Shown: in pieces, positions 26,817 through 35,723 of the stretch
How the letters are laid out: every line of letters begins with the position of its first letter
Position numbering within the stretch: the first letter of the stretch is position 1
NCBI GenBank assembly: GCA_902790465.1
Contig: CADASF010000012.1
Location: 1-64,000, forward strand
Source of the DNA: an uncultured bacterium
GTDB lineage: Bacteria > Vulcanimicrobiota > CADAWZ01
Length of the DNA stretch: 64,000 bases
Direction of reading: 5' to 3'
Notes under the pieces: model-generated
Database searches by the model: none
What the model was told of the DNA's origin: nothing
What the model saw: the letters and a program-made list of their open reading frames with translations, nothing else
Made by a program: the position numbers and the translations under genes

Positions 26817-27896
26817 TTAAAATCCAAAACTTGTTTTCTTCTTATGAATAACTTTATCATATTTAGTATCCATTGGCTCATCATTTATTATTCTATTTAT
26901 AGCATAAGCAATATATTCCGCTTCTTCAAAAGATATTCTATTTATTAATACCTCAGACTCCTTAGAAGAAAAATCAGAAAATATTCTAACCTCAAACCAA
27001 CCAATATCATTTCCGTTGTCAATACGATATTTTATATCCATTTCAGTTGCTTTTACCTTAGAAGATTCTCGTAGATTTATAGTTTTAGGTTGTACAGTAC
27101 CTCCCCATGGTAAAATCTTATAAAATTGTGCCTGATTTTTAGTCAATGAAAGAGAAAAACCCAATCCAAAAAATAATGCTATTATAGATGCCAATATTCC
27201 TGCACCCAATATGATTATACAAAAACTAGAAGCAAAGGAAACAGCTCGCTCATCAATTAAAGAAACAAACATTATAAATAGCGTAATTGCCAAACAATAT
27301 AAACTATATCCCCAATATGGATTTTTTTTGATAATCAATGAACTTTCATTTTCAATAACAGAATTAAAATTGATGAAATTTACTTTAAATCTTCCATTTT
27401 TAGATACATTAGGTATTTGCAACATATCTTTAATCTCTTGAACAACAAAGCGAGCTTGATATATAGATTTAAAATTTAAACCAAACAAATCAAAAATTTC
27501 TCTTGTTTCTCCTAAAGATTTTAAAGAAATAGGATGATTTAATACAAGTACAACAATATAATACAAATATTCAGCATTATTATTACTGATAATTGTTCTT
27601 TCAACATGTATATCTTTAATCTGCTCTTTAGTAATTATTATTGAATCAAAATTACCATTTATCTGTTTGATTTCTATTTCATCTTTTAAAACAAAAACAT
27701 CTATACCGCTTTTCTCAGCAAACCCATATTTAAAAAAATCTCTTCCACCTTTCGAAGAACGAAATTGAATTTGATTATCATTTTTTGCAAATTGAAAATC
27801 ATTTGGAAATTTTATTTCGCTTTGAGAAATCTTATCAAAATATGGCATTTCACGAATAATTATATCAGAATGAGATTGCTTTAGTTTTAATGACAT
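26817..27896 (-). CDS. Array member I: PH-like / TM / PH-like protein
   Basis: 359 residues. A beta-rich PH-like domain (about 40-165; IIITKEQIKDIHVERT) is followed by a RFVVQEIKDMLQIPN element equivalent to the shared tail motif, two membrane helices (about 195-250) and a second PH-like domain ending in RISFEEAEYIAYAINRIIND. That end matches the SLTFEEAEYISFRINRLLE end of member B, which shows kinship. No zinc ribbon. GGAGG precedes the start, 23 bases after member H. No known function. Confidence 0.7.
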   Translation of the reverse strand: MSLKLKQSHSDIIIREMPYFDKISQSEIKFPNDFQFAKNDNQIQFRSSKGGRDFFKYGFAEKSGIDVFVLKDEIEIKQINGNFDSIIITKEQIKDIHVERTIISNNNAEYLYYIVVLVLNHPISLKSLGETREIFDLFGLNFKSIYQARFVVQEIKDMLQIPNVSKNGRFKVNFINFNSVIENESSLIIKKNPYWGYSLYCLAITLFIMFVSLIDERAVSFASSFCIIILGAGILASIIALFFGLGFSLSLTKNQAQFYKILPWGGTVQPKTINLRESSKVKATEMDIKYRIDNGNDIGWFEVRIFSDFSSKESEVLINRISFEEAEYIAYAINRIINDEPMDTKYDKVIHKKKTSFGF

Positions 27897-27919
27897 TTTT
27901 TTATTCCTCCAAATCTAAT

Positions 27920-28828
27920 CTATCTAACGCCTCTTAATTTTGCATTGACAATCTTTTTTACTTTTGAATCATAATCAAATTCCTCTTCAACAAGCTCATC
28001 TTCAATACACAAAACTCTCTCAAATTCTCGTTCCATAAATCTTGCATGTGCAGGGTTTTTAAATGTTAGACCTGTATTTATAAAACGCTTTATTTTTCTA
28101 TCTAACGAAGCAAATTTTTCATCTTTAAAAATAGGATTTTCAACTTCAAAAAAAACTTTATATAACGGCACTTGTGATGAAGCATCAAATACTTGAGTAT
28201 CTGCTAAGCTAACATAGCTTACTCCACCTCTCCCTGAAACATACATTTGACTTGAAAACATTTCAAAAAGCTCAAAAATAACATGATAATTTGTTACTTT
28301 CATTTTTCTTGAAAACCAAAATTGCTTAATATTTCCTCTTGGAATAAAATACTGTATCATTGGAGAGATTACATATACACCATTAGGATTGACTTCAAAA
28401 GTAAAATTATTCATAAATTTATCATATATAGAATTTAAAAAACCACCTATAATAAAATATATAAAAAACATAGTAAAAAAATTGCCATGAGAACCAGTCA
28501 TAAAAAAAAGGATCAAAGCTAAAATATAAAATAATAGATGTTTATGATAAAAATCTCCATTGTCAATTTTTCTGGTTATGATAAAACCATCAACTGTTTT
28601 AATAAACCCTCTCGGCTCTTCTATGGGAAGATCGTTTATTACAGGAGTATTATAATGTGAAACATCAACTTTTGGAATATATCTCTGAACATGAAGTTCT
28701 TCTGATTCACTAATTTTATTTATATTTTCGGCATTTAAATAACCATTTTCTGAAGAAATTTCTTCTCCACAATAAGGACATATAGAAAAATATTTATCAT
28801 CTTCATGACCACAAACTTTACATATCAT
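27920..28828 (-). CDS. Array member H: zinc ribbon, two TM, PH-like domain
   Basis: 302 residues. The zinc ribbon has C3-x2-C6 and C17-x2-C20 (MICKVCGHEDD, ICPYCGEE). A low-complexity linker leads to the family signature PRGFIKTVDGFIITR...DNGDFY, two membrane helices (about 98-140), a PH-like domain beginning FTFEVNPNGVYVISP, and the tail ARFMEREFERVLCIEDELVEEEFDYD. With the ribbon at the N-terminus and no signal peptide, ribbon and PH-like domain should both be cytoplasmic. Function unknown. Confidence 0.72.
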   Translation of the reverse strand: MICKVCGHEDDKYFSICPYCGEEISSENGYLNAENINKISESEELHVQRYIPKVDVSHYNTPVINDLPIEEPRGFIKTVDGFIITRKIDNGDFYHKHLLFYILALILFFMTGSHGNFFTMFFIYFIIGGFLNSIYDKFMNNFTFEVNPNGVYVISPMIQYFIPRGNIKQFWFSRKMKVTNYHVIFELFEMFSSQMYVSGRGGVSYVSLADTQVFDASSQVPLYKVFFEVENPIFKDEKFASLDRKIKRFINTGLTFKNPAHARFMEREFERVLCIEDELVEEEFDYDSKVKKIVNAKLRGVR

Positions 28829-28840
28829 GGGATAAAAACC

Positions 28841-29566
28841 TCACTTAATTTCTACCAAATCCCAACTACTATCAAACTTCCAGATATTTCTCACTTTTTT
28901 AACAATAAACTCAGCAGTATCTTCCTTGAAAGAATATTTATCAAATAAATTAAATACTTGTTTTTCTTTTTTATTTTGAATATTTACAGGTTTACAACAA
29001 GTTAAATAAATTTGATAAGAACCATTAAATTCTTTTGAGCCTATAGAAGCAATATTCTCTCTTTCAATAAAAAATGATTTTTTTTGAACTTCTATATTAA
29101 GACCCTTTTCATTAATATTGAAATGAATTTTATTTTTAGATTTATACTGAGCCAAATAAAATCCAAGTATTAAACAAAATAAATAAAATGAAATTGAAGC
29201 GACAGGTTCTAAAACCTTAAATATATCAGATAGAGAAGCATTTAATAAATAAAAACAAATCCACGGAGAAATAGAAACAACAAGAAGAATATATCCAATA
29301 AAATTAGCTACATTAAAATTGGCTTTATGAAAAAATTCAATTCCACAATCACAATCAATTGATATTTTATTTTCTTTATTAAAATATGTGATATTAAAAT
29401 TTTTTGGATAAATATACTGCTTTTCTATATTTTTATCAAATTTTTCTTTCCAATCATTATCAATTCCATTAAACTCACTGTAACCTGCTGTACCGCAATG
29501 CTTTAACAAATCTTTTTTATTACTATTTGTTAATTTTTTCTTGACTAAATATTTATTATTCATCAC
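28841..29566 (-). CDS. Array member G: short TM / PH-like protein
   Basis: 241 residues. It lacks the zinc ribbon but keeps the rest: an N-terminal region (FNITYFNKENKISIDCDCG), two membrane helices (about 78-130), a PH-like domain (FNINEKGLNIEVQKKSFFIE corresponds to FTFEVNPNGVYVISP of member H) and a C-terminal helix without the acidic EYDF tail. It is the most reduced intact member. Twelve bases separate it from member H, so they share a transcript. Confidence 0.68.
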   Translation of the reverse strand: MMNNKYLVKKKLTNSNKKDLLKHCGTAGYSEFNGIDNDWKEKFDKNIEKQYIYPKNFNITYFNKENKISIDCDCGIEFFHKANFNVANFIGYILLVVSISPWICFYLLNASLSDIFKVLEPVASISFYLFCLILGFYLAQYKSKNKIHFNINEKGLNIEVQKKSFFIERENIASIGSKEFNGSYQIYLTCCKPVNIQNKKEKQVFNLFDKYSFKEDTAEFIVKKVRNIWKFDSSWDLVEIK

Positions 29567-29593
29567 AAACGACCAATCCTAAATCTTTATCAT

Positions 29594-29620
29594 AGCGTGT
29601 TTGCAAACTATAAACACGCC
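29594..29620 (-). other. Hairpin between array members F and G
   Basis: GCGTGTTT and AAACACGC form a stem (29595-29602 with 29609-29616 approximately). It is not followed by a T-run, so it is more likely an RNA-processing or stability structure than a terminator. Confidence 0.4.
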
Positions 29621-30472
29621 CTATCTTAACAATCTTTCAAACTCTTCAACTAAAAATTTTGCTTCTAATGAACTGTTAAAAGACAAACCTGTATTTATAT
29701 GATGTAAATATTTCTTATCATCTGAAGCAAATTTATCATTAACAAAAATAGGTTCTGCAACGGTAAAAAATATATTATATCCTTGTCTTTGTAATACTAA
29801 TCTTTCTACAGCTTCAGGATCAACATAAGTACGAGTAGTGCGTGTTACTGGGTCATATCTCCTACGACGTCCAGTATCTCTAAATAATTTAGTTCTATCC
29901 AAATGTCTAGTTATAAACTCAAATTTAAAAGTTCTAAGATTTTCTTTGTTAATAAAATATTCTTTCATTACTGATTTGACATAAAGACCATTTTGATCCA
30001 TGGTAAAAGTAACTGAATTTACAATAATATTATAAATCCAAGATAAAAATAAATAAAGCAACATAAATACGACACTTGAACAAATAAATGATAAAATAAT
30101 GCCATGTACAGTATCTCCCTCTACAGCAAAATATTTATCTTTAAATATAAATAAAACAATAAAAACCAAAACTGAAATGATTGTAACAAATAAATTAAAT
30201 AACAAATAAGTTTGATAAAATTCCCCATCTTTTACAATTTGTTTCATACTAAAACCATTTGCAGTCTTAAAATATCCCTTTGGGATTTTCTGAGGTGAAG
30301 TCGGCAAAGGTGGATTCATATTAGGATTATTATAAATATCAGGATTATTTGCCGTAGGATTTATACTGACATATTCACTCTCTGAATTAGAAGCTATATC
30401 TCGAGGTTTATCACAATAAGGACAAACTGTAAAATCTTTTAAACTATTATATCCACAATTACTACATCTCAT
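29621..30472 (-). CDS. Array member F: zinc ribbon, two TM, PH-like domain
   Basis: 283 residues. Zinc ribbon C3/C6/C17/C20 (MRCSNCGYN, VCPYCDKP), linker with N/P repeats, signature PKGYFKTANGFSMKQ...KDGEFY, two membrane helices (about 95-155), PH-like domain starting VTFTMDQNGLYVKSVMKEYF, and ARG/Tyr-rich loop. It ends at FLVEEFERLLR without the acidic tail seen in members D, E and H, as if truncated at the C-terminus. A foldback element lies immediately upstream. Confidence 0.72.
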   Translation of the reverse strand: MRCSNCGYNSLKDFTVCPYCDKPRDIASNSESEYVSINPTANNPDIYNNPNMNPPLPTSPQKIPKGYFKTANGFSMKQIVKDGEFYQTYLLFNLFVTIISVLVFIVLFIFKDKYFAVEGDTVHGIILSFICSSVVFMLLYLFLSWIYNIIVNSVTFTMDQNGLYVKSVMKEYFINKENLRTFKFEFITRHLDRTKLFRDTGRRRRYDPVTRTTRTYVDPEAVERLVLQRQGYNIFFTVAEPIFVNDKFASDDKKYLHHINTGLSFNSSLEAKFLVEEFERLLR

Positions 30473-30788
30473 ATTTTTACCTCTAATCTAATTTAACTCG
30501 TTTTGCTATTTTTAAAAAAAATAAGTAAATAAAAAATTGCTATAAACTATCCAATATATGCCTGTATACTGCCACTTTGTCATTGCGAGGCTTTAGCCGT
30601 GGCAATCTAAGCCTGTAAATTATTATTTACTTAAACTCGCAATGACATTACTTCTAAATAGAGGCTATTCTGGTGTATTTTAAAATATTAATCAACTAGC
30701 ACAAGGCGTTATTTTAGTTGTTAAATACCTAAAAAATAACTAACACAACAAATTAATTTCTATCAAATGGAGTATTTATACCTTTTAT
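30473..30788. other. Intergenic region holding a nested foldback element inside the array
   Basis: 316 bases without a gene, interrupting an otherwise tightly packed gene array. Outer arms ATTTAACTCGTTTTGCTA (30490-30507) and AACTAGCACAAGGCGTTA (30694-30711) are imperfect inverted copies and match the inner arms of the element at 39636-39975. Inner arms TGTCATTGCGAG (30578-30589) and CTCGCAATGACA (30636-30647) are a perfect 12-base inverted repeat. Confidence 0.6.
30578..30647. repeat. GTCATTGCGAG palindromic repeat
   Basis: A perfect 12-base inverted repeat encloses GGCTTTAGCC, GTGGCAATCT and AAGCCT, so a second hairpin (AGGCTTTAG with CTAAGCCT) can form inside. CATTGCGAG...GGCAATCT palindromes are known in the intergenic DNA of many unrelated bacteria. 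Only one copy is seen here. Confidence 0.7.
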
Positions 30789-31769
30789 TTATTTTCCTGT
30801 TTTAACATTATAATCATATTCTACAGGTATGGGGTTATCAGGAAGTCCTAAAATTTTTCTTAACTCTTGATCAAGAAATCGAGCTTCCGAATGGCTTTCA
30901 AAAGAAAGTCCTGTATTTATAATGCGTAAGCCTTTTTTGTATTCAGAAGCAAATGTATCATATTTAAAAATAGGCTCTTCAACTTCTATAAAAACATTAT
31001 ATCCCTTCTTAGGTCCTTGTGCATTATTATTATTTCTATTATTTATCTTACGAGCTGTATCATGAAATAAAATATTATTATCATATTCACGAAAAAGATT
31101 ACTATAGCGACTTCTCCTTCCGCTGGGACCTGAAAAAATAAAATCTCGTTTAACATTTACATTCTTTGTGAAAAAAGAAGAGAATTTATTTGACTTTTTA
31201 GTTATACCTTGAAACCAAGAAGCTTTTATATTTGACTTTGAGATAAAATACTGTTTCATTGGGGATTTTACATAAATTCCATCTGAATTTACTTCAAAAG
31301 TAAAATTATTCATAATTGTGCTATAAGCAGAATTTATCAAAAAAGCAAATGGTGGTATAACAAGAACACTAAATAATAAATGAGTACACGATAAATCAGC
31401 AGAAGCAAAATTTCCATTATTTAAAAACACCGCAGAAGAAATAAAAAATATAAGAATAATAAGAGCCCCTACAATATTAAATAACATATAGTTATAATAA
31501 AAATCTCCATCATCCATTGAATGTGAAATTTGAAATCCTTCTGCGGTTCTTGTAAATTCCCTCGGTTGACTTGTTGGCAAATCTACAACATTTGGAAGTA
31601 AATTAGGATTATATTGAGGAACAGGCTGACCTAATTGGTTATTTGAGATTTCATTATTAAAATTACTATTATTTTGTTGATATTGATTTTGATGTTTTAC
31701 TTCTTCGCCACAATAAGGACATATTAAAAATTGTGTATCATCTTCATAGCCACAAATAGTACATTTCAT
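30789..31769 (-). CDS. Array member E: zinc ribbon, two TM, PH-like domain
   Basis: 326 residues. Zinc ribbon C3/C6/C17/C20 (MKCTICGYEDD, ICPYCGEE), Asn/Gln-rich linker, PREFTRTAEGFQISH...DDGDFY, two membrane helices (about 98-155), PH-like domain (FTFEVNSDGIYVKSPMKQYF), a basic loop (KKSNKFSSFF...RRSRYS), PIFKYDTFASEYKKGLRIIN and tail ARFLDQELRKILGLPDNP with EYDYN. It is closest to member D, probably a recent duplicate. The spacing to D is 18 bases. Confidence 0.74.
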   Translation of the reverse strand: MKCTICGYEDDTQFLICPYCGEEVKHQNQYQQNNSNFNNEISNNQLGQPVPQYNPNLLPNVVDLPTSQPREFTRTAEGFQISHSMDDGDFYYNYMLFNIVGALIILIFFISSAVFLNNGNFASADLSCTHLLFSVLVIPPFAFLINSAYSTIMNNFTFEVNSDGIYVKSPMKQYFISKSNIKASWFQGITKKSNKFSSFFTKNVNVKRDFIFSGPSGRRSRYSNLFREYDNNILFHDTARKINNRNNNNAQGPKKGYNVFIEVEEPIFKYDTFASEYKKGLRIINTGLSFESHSEARFLDQELRKILGLPDNPIPVEYDYNVKTGK

Positions 31770-31787
31770 ATTTTTATTTTCCTACAA

Positions 31788-32768
31788 TTAATTTCTATCA
31801 AATGGAGTTCTTGTATCTTGTTTTGGTTTTCCTGTTTTAAAATTATAATCATATTCTCCCTGTACAGGAGTATCAGGAAGTCCTAAAACCCTTCTAAATT
31901 CTTGATCAACAAATCGAGCTTCCGATGCACTTTGAAAAGAAAGTCCTGTATTTATTAGGCGTAAACATTTTTTATCTTCAGAAGCAAATATGTCATTTTT
32001 AAAAATAGGTTCATGTACTTCAATAAAAACATTATTAGCTCTTCTAACCTCTTTCTCATTGTGAAACATATCGCTATTATCTCTTTCGTGTCTATCAAAT
32101 AAAATATCATCAAATAGACCACTTCGTCTATATCTTCTCCGAAAGAAACTCATAAAAAACGATCCATAATTAAATTTATCAACAACTTTACTTATATTTT
32201 CAAACCAAGATATTTTTATATTATTTCTTGGAATAAAACATTGTTTCATAAGGGATCTTACAGAAATCCCTTCTGGTGATACTTCAAAAGTAAAATTATT
32301 CATTAATGTACTATATATATGATTTATCAATGAGGAAAAAGACATAAAAAGGAAAAAACCTAAAAATAAGATAAAAAAAGAACCATCAGAACTTCTCCCA
32401 TTAGTTGCACATATAATAAAAAATATAATAATAGAAAGAATACCTAAAATATTGAAAAATATATATCTATGATAAAATTCACCATCATCAACAGCATGGT
32501 TTATTTTAAATCCTGTCATAGTTCTGACAAACCCTTTTGGTTGTGTTGTTTGCAAAACATTATGAGTTACAGCACTATTTTTGGGTTGATTGATATTTGG
32601 AGTAGTTGGTATAGCCCCAAAATCTCCATTATAATTAATAGGACTATTTACGGAAGAATTTATTGAATTATTTATAGAATTATTATTTTGTTGGGTAACT
32701 CTTTCACCACAATAAGGACATACTGAAAATTGTTTATCATCTTCATAGCCACAAATGTTACAACGCAT
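31788..32768 (-). CDS. Array member D: zinc ribbon, two TM, PH-like domain
   Basis: 326 residues, the same length as member E. Zinc ribbon C3/C6/C17/C20 (MRCNICGYEDD, VCPYCGER), Asn-rich linker, PKGFVRTMTGFKINH...DDGEFY, two membrane helices (about 100-155), PH-like domain (FTFEVSPEGISVRSLMKQCF), Arg-rich loop, PIFKNDIFASEDKKCLRLIN and tail ARFVDQEFRRVLGLPDTP with GEYDYN. GAGGGGGG precedes the ATG. Confidence 0.74.
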   Translation of the reverse strand: MRCNICGYEDDKQFSVCPYCGERVTQQNNNSINNSINSSVNSPINYNGDFGAIPTTPNINQPKNSAVTHNVLQTTQPKGFVRTMTGFKINHAVDDGEFYHRYIFFNILGILSIIIFFIICATNGRSSDGSFFILFLGFFLFMSFSSLINHIYSTLMNNFTFEVSPEGISVRSLMKQCFIPRNNIKISWFENISKVVDKFNYGSFFMSFFRRRYRRSGLFDDILFDRHERDNSDMFHNEKEVRRANNVFIEVHEPIFKNDIFASEDKKCLRLINTGLSFQSASEARFVDQEFRRVLGLPDTPVQGEYDYNFKTGKPKQDTRTPFDRN

Positions 32769-32782
32769 ATTTTCCCCCCTCT

Positions 32783-33024
32783 TTAAATTCCCAAAACATT
32801 TTTAAATTTATATTTCAAAAATTTACCAGTAGTTGCATAATCAAATGAAACACCTTTGACATACTCCCCATAAATGAATTTAGGGGCATTACGGTGCGTT
32901 TCTGTAAAAATTGTACCTTTTAACTTTTTTTCACTAATAACAATATTATTTTTCAATTTAATATAAAAACCATTAAAACAAATATCATAAGTATAAGTCC
33001 GTCCTCTTGCTATTGGGGCAACAT
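32783..33024 (-). pseudogene. Array member C: short frameshifted PH-like paralogue
   Basis: After AGAGG an ATG (33024-33022) reads M-L-P-Q then TAG at 33012-33010, but the +1 frame is open to TAA at 32783-32785. Adding one C to the CCCC run (33015-33018) would restore 80 codons starting MLPPIARGRTYTYD. The product (YDICFNGFYIKLKNNIVISE, ending TGKFLKYKFKNVLGI) aligns with the PH-like core and tail of members D, E and H, without ribbon or membrane helices. Either a decaying copy or a sequencing slip in a homopolymer. Confidence 0.6.
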
Positions 33025-33036
33025 ATTTTTTAGCCT

Positions 33037-34314
33037 CTATTTAACATTTCTTTCCAAAAGTCTATTTATTCTAAAGGATATGTATTCAGCTTCCTCAAAA
33101 GTCAAACTGTGCATTAAAACAACATAATCAAATCTATTATTTACATTTGGATATAATTTTACACAATAGATACGAATAAATGAAGGATCGCCACTTGTTG
33201 AAAAACCAAATGAAGAAATGCCTCTATCTTTATTTTGATAATAATACACTGTTTTTCCATCTCGTTCTTGTTCTTCAGCAATTGCTTGGGAATTGAAATC
33301 AAGGTTTATTTGTTTTTCTTTGTTTGGTTCTTTACCAATTATATTTGAGTCAGAAATTTTTAATGTTTTACCATCAACCAAAAAACTCGAAATCTTCTTG
33401 AACAATAAAAAGTTAAATTCTCTCTTTAAGAAAAATTCTTGATCATCATCTTTAAGTATATATAAATTTTTTGTAAACTCAGGCTTTGGAAGTTCTTGAC
33501 CATTGAGATTATTTTTTATTGTCGTATATTGTTTTTTTGAAAATTCAAATTCATCTTCAACTGGTCTATCTGGAATACCAAGAATTTTTTCAAACTCTTG
33601 TTCAAGAAAGCGAACTTCTTTTGGATTTGTCATTTGAATTCCTAAATCTATTTTATTTGTTGACTTCTTTTTCTCTTTTCCGATAAGAACATCTTTTACT
33701 GTTTTAATAAATAATTTATATCTATATATCAATGAGTCAGATGTGCTGTTAGAAGAAGAAGTATAAACTTTTTTTACAAAGTAAAACTGGTATATATCAT
33801 CTTTAGAAAGATGAACTAAATTTTCTTCTTTAAGATTATAGACCTTAACTTCATTTGGAGTTACCGAAATAGTTAAATGTTCTCTACTAAGAGCAGATTT
33901 CATAATAGTATAAAAAATCACTGCAAAAATAGAAAAGATAAAAGCAAATATACCTATAGAGACCAGAGAAACGATACAAGATAAATCTCCTCCAAAAACT
34001 AACAACAATCCTAACAAAATAAAACAAAAAATCAATATAACAAAAAATATCGGTCCTATTTTGAACAAATCAAATTTTTTATCTGTACCAAAATTTGGTT
34101 CTATACCTATATACTCAAAAACAGCACCATTATCATTATATGAAAAAGAATGACCATCAGGAAATAAAACATCATTTAAAGTCAAATCTTCCAAAATTCT
34201 CTCTGCATTTTGTTTATCAGTTTGAGAATTACTGTTATTTTTCATTGCTTCTGCACCACAAGAAGGACAAAATTTAGAATCCCCAATATTTGTTCCACAA
34301 TTATTACAATACAA
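33037..34314 (-). CDS. Array member B: zinc ribbon, two TM, two PH-like domains; TTG start
   Basis: 425 residues from the TTG at 34314. An ATG at 34347 overlaps member A, but the TTG lies six bases after GGAGGA and makes the protein begin MYCNNCGTNIGDSKFCPSCG, the same M-x-C-x-x-C-G opening as members D, E, F and H, so TTG is preferred. Two membrane helices (about 95-150) and a PH-like domain follow, then RFLEQEFEKILGIPDRPVEDEFEF and a second PH-like domain without membrane helices, ending LTFEEAEYISFRINRLLE as in member I. Confidence 0.72.
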   Translation of the reverse strand: MYCNNCGTNIGDSKFCPSCGAEAMKNNSNSQTDKQNAERILEDLTLNDVLFPDGHSFSYNDNGAVFEYIGIEPNFGTDKKFDLFKIGPIFFVILIFCFILLGLLLVFGGDLSCIVSLVSIGIFAFIFSIFAVIFYTIMKSALSREHLTISVTPNEVKVYNLKEENLVHLSKDDIYQFYFVKKVYTSSSNSTSDSLIYRYKLFIKTVKDVLIGKEKKKSTNKIDLGIQMTNPKEVRFLEQEFEKILGIPDRPVEDEFEFSKKQYTTIKNNLNGQELPKPEFTKNLYILKDDDQEFFLKREFNFLLFKKISSFLVDGKTLKISDSNIIGKEPNKEKQINLDFNSQAIAEEQERDGKTVYYYQNKDRGISSFGFSTSGDPSFIRIYCVKLYPNVNNRFDYVVLMHSLTFEEAEYISFRINRLLERNVK

Positions 34315-34331
34315 CTTCTTTCCTCCAAATG

Positions 34332-35549
34332 TTAAATAATTTTCCAAATACTTTCAAACTTCTGTTTTATTTTTATTGCTGTATCTTCACTCCTAAAAGA
34401 TAATCCAGTAAAAATTTTTTGTAAAACCCTATCTTTTTCAATAAAAATTTTATTTTTTCCAACCAAATATATATCATATGTGTTATAAGAAGGAGAATAT
34501 TTTCCACCCTCATGTCTTATTTTCAGAATTTCAACATTTGAAATTTCATTCTGAGATATTTTAATTGATTCTTTTTGTTTACCATTAAGAGGTTTGAAAT
34601 CAACAGCAATTCCTTCACTATTTATAGAAATTTTTCTCAATTTATTACTCGGATTCATAATATCTGAAGAAAAGAACAAACCTGTAGATAAAAATACAAG
34701 AAATAAAACAGGAAAAACAACTAAAAAATTTTCATTATTAAATATTTTTATGCCCAATATTTCTTGTAAAAATATAATAATAAAAAAAATGACAAAAAAT
34801 ATAAAACTAATAATAAAAAAAATACTACCTATGGGATTACTTCCAAAATTTCCACTTGGTATTTCACCTTCAAAGAAAAAGCCCTCAGATGTTTCCCTAT
34901 AAATATATTCTTTAGGCAAATGTAAATTATCTGCAAAAGAGTCATCAATATTATTTTGATTTTTAATTTTAATAGTATTTTCTTCTGAAGTTAAAATATT
35001 ATTTATCTCATCTAATAAAAGAGTAGCCTTTTGTTTTTCTATAACAATACCTGTCGTTATAAATCCAAATTTTTTAATACCATTTATTTCAACATATAAA
35101 TCTTGTTTCAAAGAAATAATTAATTGCATTAAATCATTTCTAAAAGAACATTTATCAATTACATTTTGAGGTATATTTATTTTTTTATCAAAATATTTAA
35201 AATTTATATCTATCCCATTTGGAGTTACTATAAAAGTACCTTTTCTTAGATTTTTATTATAATTATAAAAAACAATAAACAAAAATATTTGTGTTGCTAT
35301 ACTGATAAAAATAAGCAACATGCCTAAATTATCACTATGTAATTGTTCTGCTCCATAAGTATAACCAAAACAACAAAAAATAAGCCCACCAATCAATATT
35401 AAAATATATATTAGGAAATTGAATAAAATTCTTATAAAATTAAAATTATATGCAATATCTCCGCCAACAATATATTCAATTCTTAGTTCATTATTATTTT
35501 TTGTAAAAGAATAATTTCTCAATTCTTGTAAATAATCAATTTTTCCCAT
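34332..35549 (-). CDS. Array member A: doubled TM/PH-like protein, first gene of the array
   Basis: 405 residues. Two membrane helices (about 35-85), PH-like domain (FIVTPNGIDINFKYFDKKIN), then the family signature TSEGFFFEGEIPSGNF, a second helix pair (about 220-275) and a second PH-like domain (ISINSEGIAVDFKPLNGKQ) ending with IFTGLSFRSEDTAIKIKQKF, which matches INTGLSF in the shorter members. No zinc ribbon. A 174-base AT-rich gap precedes it; no clear promoter was found. Confidence 0.7.
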   Translation of the reverse strand: MGKIDYLQELRNYSFTKNNNELRIEYIVGGDIAYNFNFIRILFNFLIYILILIGGLIFCCFGYTYGAEQLHSDNLGMLLIFISIATQIFLFIVFYNYNKNLRKGTFIVTPNGIDINFKYFDKKINIPQNVIDKCSFRNDLMQLIISLKQDLYVEINGIKKFGFITTGIVIEKQKATLLLDEINNILTSEENTIKIKNQNNIDDSFADNLHLPKEYIYRETSEGFFFEGEIPSGNFGSNPIGSIFFIISFIFFVIFFIIIFLQEILGIKIFNNENFLVVFPVLFLVFLSTGLFFSSDIMNPSNKLRKISINSEGIAVDFKPLNGKQKESIKISQNEISNVEILKIRHEGGKYSPSYNTYDIYLVGKNKIFIEKDRVLQKIFTGLSFRSEDTAIKIKQKFESIWKII

Positions 35550-35660
35550 AAAACCTCATTAATATTTAGTTGTTAAATAATTTAACAGATTATTTAATTT
35601 TCAAGTTAATAAATAATATTATAAAATTCTACAAAAAGAATAAAGAATCTTTTATAAAAA

Positions 35661-35709
35661 CAAAAAAAACTTCCATTTTAGTTGCTTATTTGTAACTAAA
35701 ATGGAAGTT
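35661..35709 (-). terminator. Terminator of the trpS-TSCPD unit
   Basis: AACTTCCATTTTAGTT (35668-35683) pairs perfectly with AACTAAAATGGAAGTT (35694-35709); on the - strand an eight-base T-run follows. Confidence 0.88.
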
Positions 35710-35723
35710 AGATAAATTTCACT

